A stretch of 13,667 nucleotides of DNA, from contig JAEDNW010000060.1 in NCBI GenBank assembly GCA_016302315.1, forward strand, positions 1 through 13,667, written 5' to 3'. A program made the position numbers and the translations under genes. Below, piece by piece: positions 12,791 to 13,667 of this stretch. Source of the stretch: UBA1724 sp016302315 (GTDB lineage: Bacteria > Verrucomicrobiota > Lentisphaeria > Oligosphaerales > Oligosphaeraceae). Within the stretch, counting starts at the first letter, position 1, and every line of letters starts with the position of its first letter. The notes below the pieces were generated by a model. The model did not search any database, had not been told where the DNA came from, and saw nothing but the letters and a program-made list of their open reading frames with translations.

Positions 12791-13667
12791 TTAGACCATC
12801 TGGCGCCCGGCTTCCCGCCCCCAGAAGAGGAGGATGGCCAGGAGAGTCAGCATCACATTCATGGCCAGGACGTAGGCAATGCTATAGCCCATGTAGACCG
12901 GGGGAACGGAAGCCTCCCGGTTGTTCACGGAGGAATCGAAGTCCTGGCTGGAGAGAGCATCCGCCATCCAGAAGAGCTGCCAATTGGGAATGGCCGCATA
13001 GAAGGCGTTGGCCACCCAGTTTCCGTGGGAGGGGACCGGACTCTGGAAGGTGCCCCCCGAGGGGATCTTGGGCTGATTCACGGAACGCCGGAAGACCAAG
13101 GCATCCCGTGGCTGGTCGGGCTGCTGGCGGGAATCCGCATAGTCTCCCAGGGAATGATACTGCCAGCTTCCGTCCTTCACGGAGTAGACCGCCATCCTCT
13201 GGGCCCGGTTCTTCAGCTGGGTCACATCCTGCTTCCAGCCCTGGTCGTCTCTCCAGGCGCCCTGGGGATCGTTCCCCAGACCGGGAAGCACCGCACTGGT
13301 GGCGGCATTGTCCGTCCAGACAATGAAATCCCCCAGGGATTCCGCCAGGACGGGAGTATTCCAGGCCTCGATATTGGCCCGTTCCTGGGGAGTGAACTCA
13401 TACTGGGCCACCCAGAGGGGTTCCTTTCCGGGAGGCGGGGTTCTCTGCCAGGGTTCCTTGGTATTGCGTCCGATGAGGTAGTCGCTCATCAGGCCCAGGA
13501 GGAAGAGGGCGCCGCAGAGCAGGAGATTGGGCACCAGGCGGAAGCGGGTGGAGAGGGCGGTGGCCAGGGTTCCCATGGACCAGCTGGAGAAGAGCACCAG
13601 GAGGAGGGCGGGAATGACCCGGAAGGCCAGGCCCACGTGGGAGCCGTCGGAGGTCTTGAAGTGGCCC
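12791..13667 (-). CDS. Probable ABC-2-type transporter permease, C-terminal part (runs off window)
   Basis: The frame is open to the window edge, giving 291 residues. An internal GTG at 13636 should not be taken as the start, because the ten codons before it (ending TSDGSH) read smoothly into VGLAFRVIP. Hydrophobic helices are VIPALLLVLFSSWSMGTLATAL, LVPNLLLCGALFLLGLMSDYLI and, near the end, YSIAYVLAMNVMLTLLAILLFW. Between helices two and three lies a loop of about 170 residues containing Trp/Tyr-rich stretches, closing with FYAAIPNWQLFWMADAL. The ALSTRF...VPN motif, the NWQLFWMADAL segment before the last helix and the tail ending in FWGREAG resemble uncharacterised ABC-2 permease subunits seen in Verrucomicrobiota. 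The matching ATPase gene would lie upstream, outside the window. The family call is by resemblance; membrane location is secure. Confidence 0.55.
   Translation of the reverse strand, partial: GHFKTSDGSHVGLAFRVIPALLLVLFSSWSMGTLATALSTRFRLVPNLLLCGALFLLGLMSDYLIGRNTKEPWQRTPPPGKEPLWVAQYEFTPQERANIEAWNTPVLAESLGDFIVWTDNAATSAVLPGLGNDPQGAWRDDQGWKQDVTQLKNRAQRMAVYSVKDGSWQYHSLGDYADSRQQPDQPRDALVFRRSVNQPKIPSGGTFQSPVPSHGNWVANAFYAAIPNWQLFWMADALSSQDFDSSVNNREASVPPVYMGYSIAYVLAMNVMLTLLAILLFWGREAGRQMV

Overview
The window suggests a GC-rich, Gram-negative bacterium of the PVC group, most likely Lentisphaerota or Verrucomicrobiota. The reasons are: a pseudopilin N-terminus of the style abundant in those phyla (FTLIE start, then AAMLLPALSKAREKAR); large exported multi-domain glycosidase-like proteins; the tail of a FadL-type outer-membrane barrel; and a general lack of Shine-Dalgarno sequences. 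Only one gene here has a convincing one (AAAGGAG). The phylum is inferred from protein style, not from a marker-gene comparison.

Almost everything is read from the minus strand, so transcription runs from high to low coordinates. From the right edge: the C-terminal part of a membrane protein resembling an ABC-2 permease (12791-13667, open at the edge); metG for methionyl-tRNA synthetase (11032-12591); and tRNA-Ala with anticodon CGC (10895-10971), which has its own promoter and a strong intrinsic terminator. Next is a low-GC accessory stretch (about 9881-10890) with one gene (9916-10713) for an uncharacterised protein resembling the uracil-DNA-glycosylase fold. Beyond it lies the only plus-strand coding sequence, an orphan C-terminal piece of a FadL/OMPP1 outer-membrane protein (ending at 9795).

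Then comes a probable transcription unit: fabH (8553-9533), an SGNH/GDSL esterase (7825-8457) and a 1245-residue exported GH123/DUF4091-type glycosidase with CBM9-like and LamG-like domains (4066-7803), closed by a terminator at 3969-4000. A second unit follows: a 783-residue exported protein with an N-terminal F5/8-type-C-like domain and a probable barrel carrying an unusual cysteine set (1568-3919), then an AI-2E-family (PerM-like) membrane protein (227-1555). At the left edge the first 45 residues of a pseudopilin are present.

The two exported proteins and the esterase look like a small glycan-degrading neighbourhood. GH123 enzymes of known activity release beta-linked N-acetylgalactosamine, and SGNH esterases often remove acyl groups from sugars. 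fabH, metG and the tRNA are housekeeping.

The less ordinary signals are: a palindrome GGGAAATTCCC found only between genes, including two phased copies around a predicted pseudopilin promoter; the truncated FadL tail beside a compositionally foreign gene next to a tRNA; three 8-bp repeats that place ATGs in three frames at that gene's start; and the cysteine motifs of the 783-residue protein. No CRISPR array, insertion sequence, integrase or clear defence locus was found.
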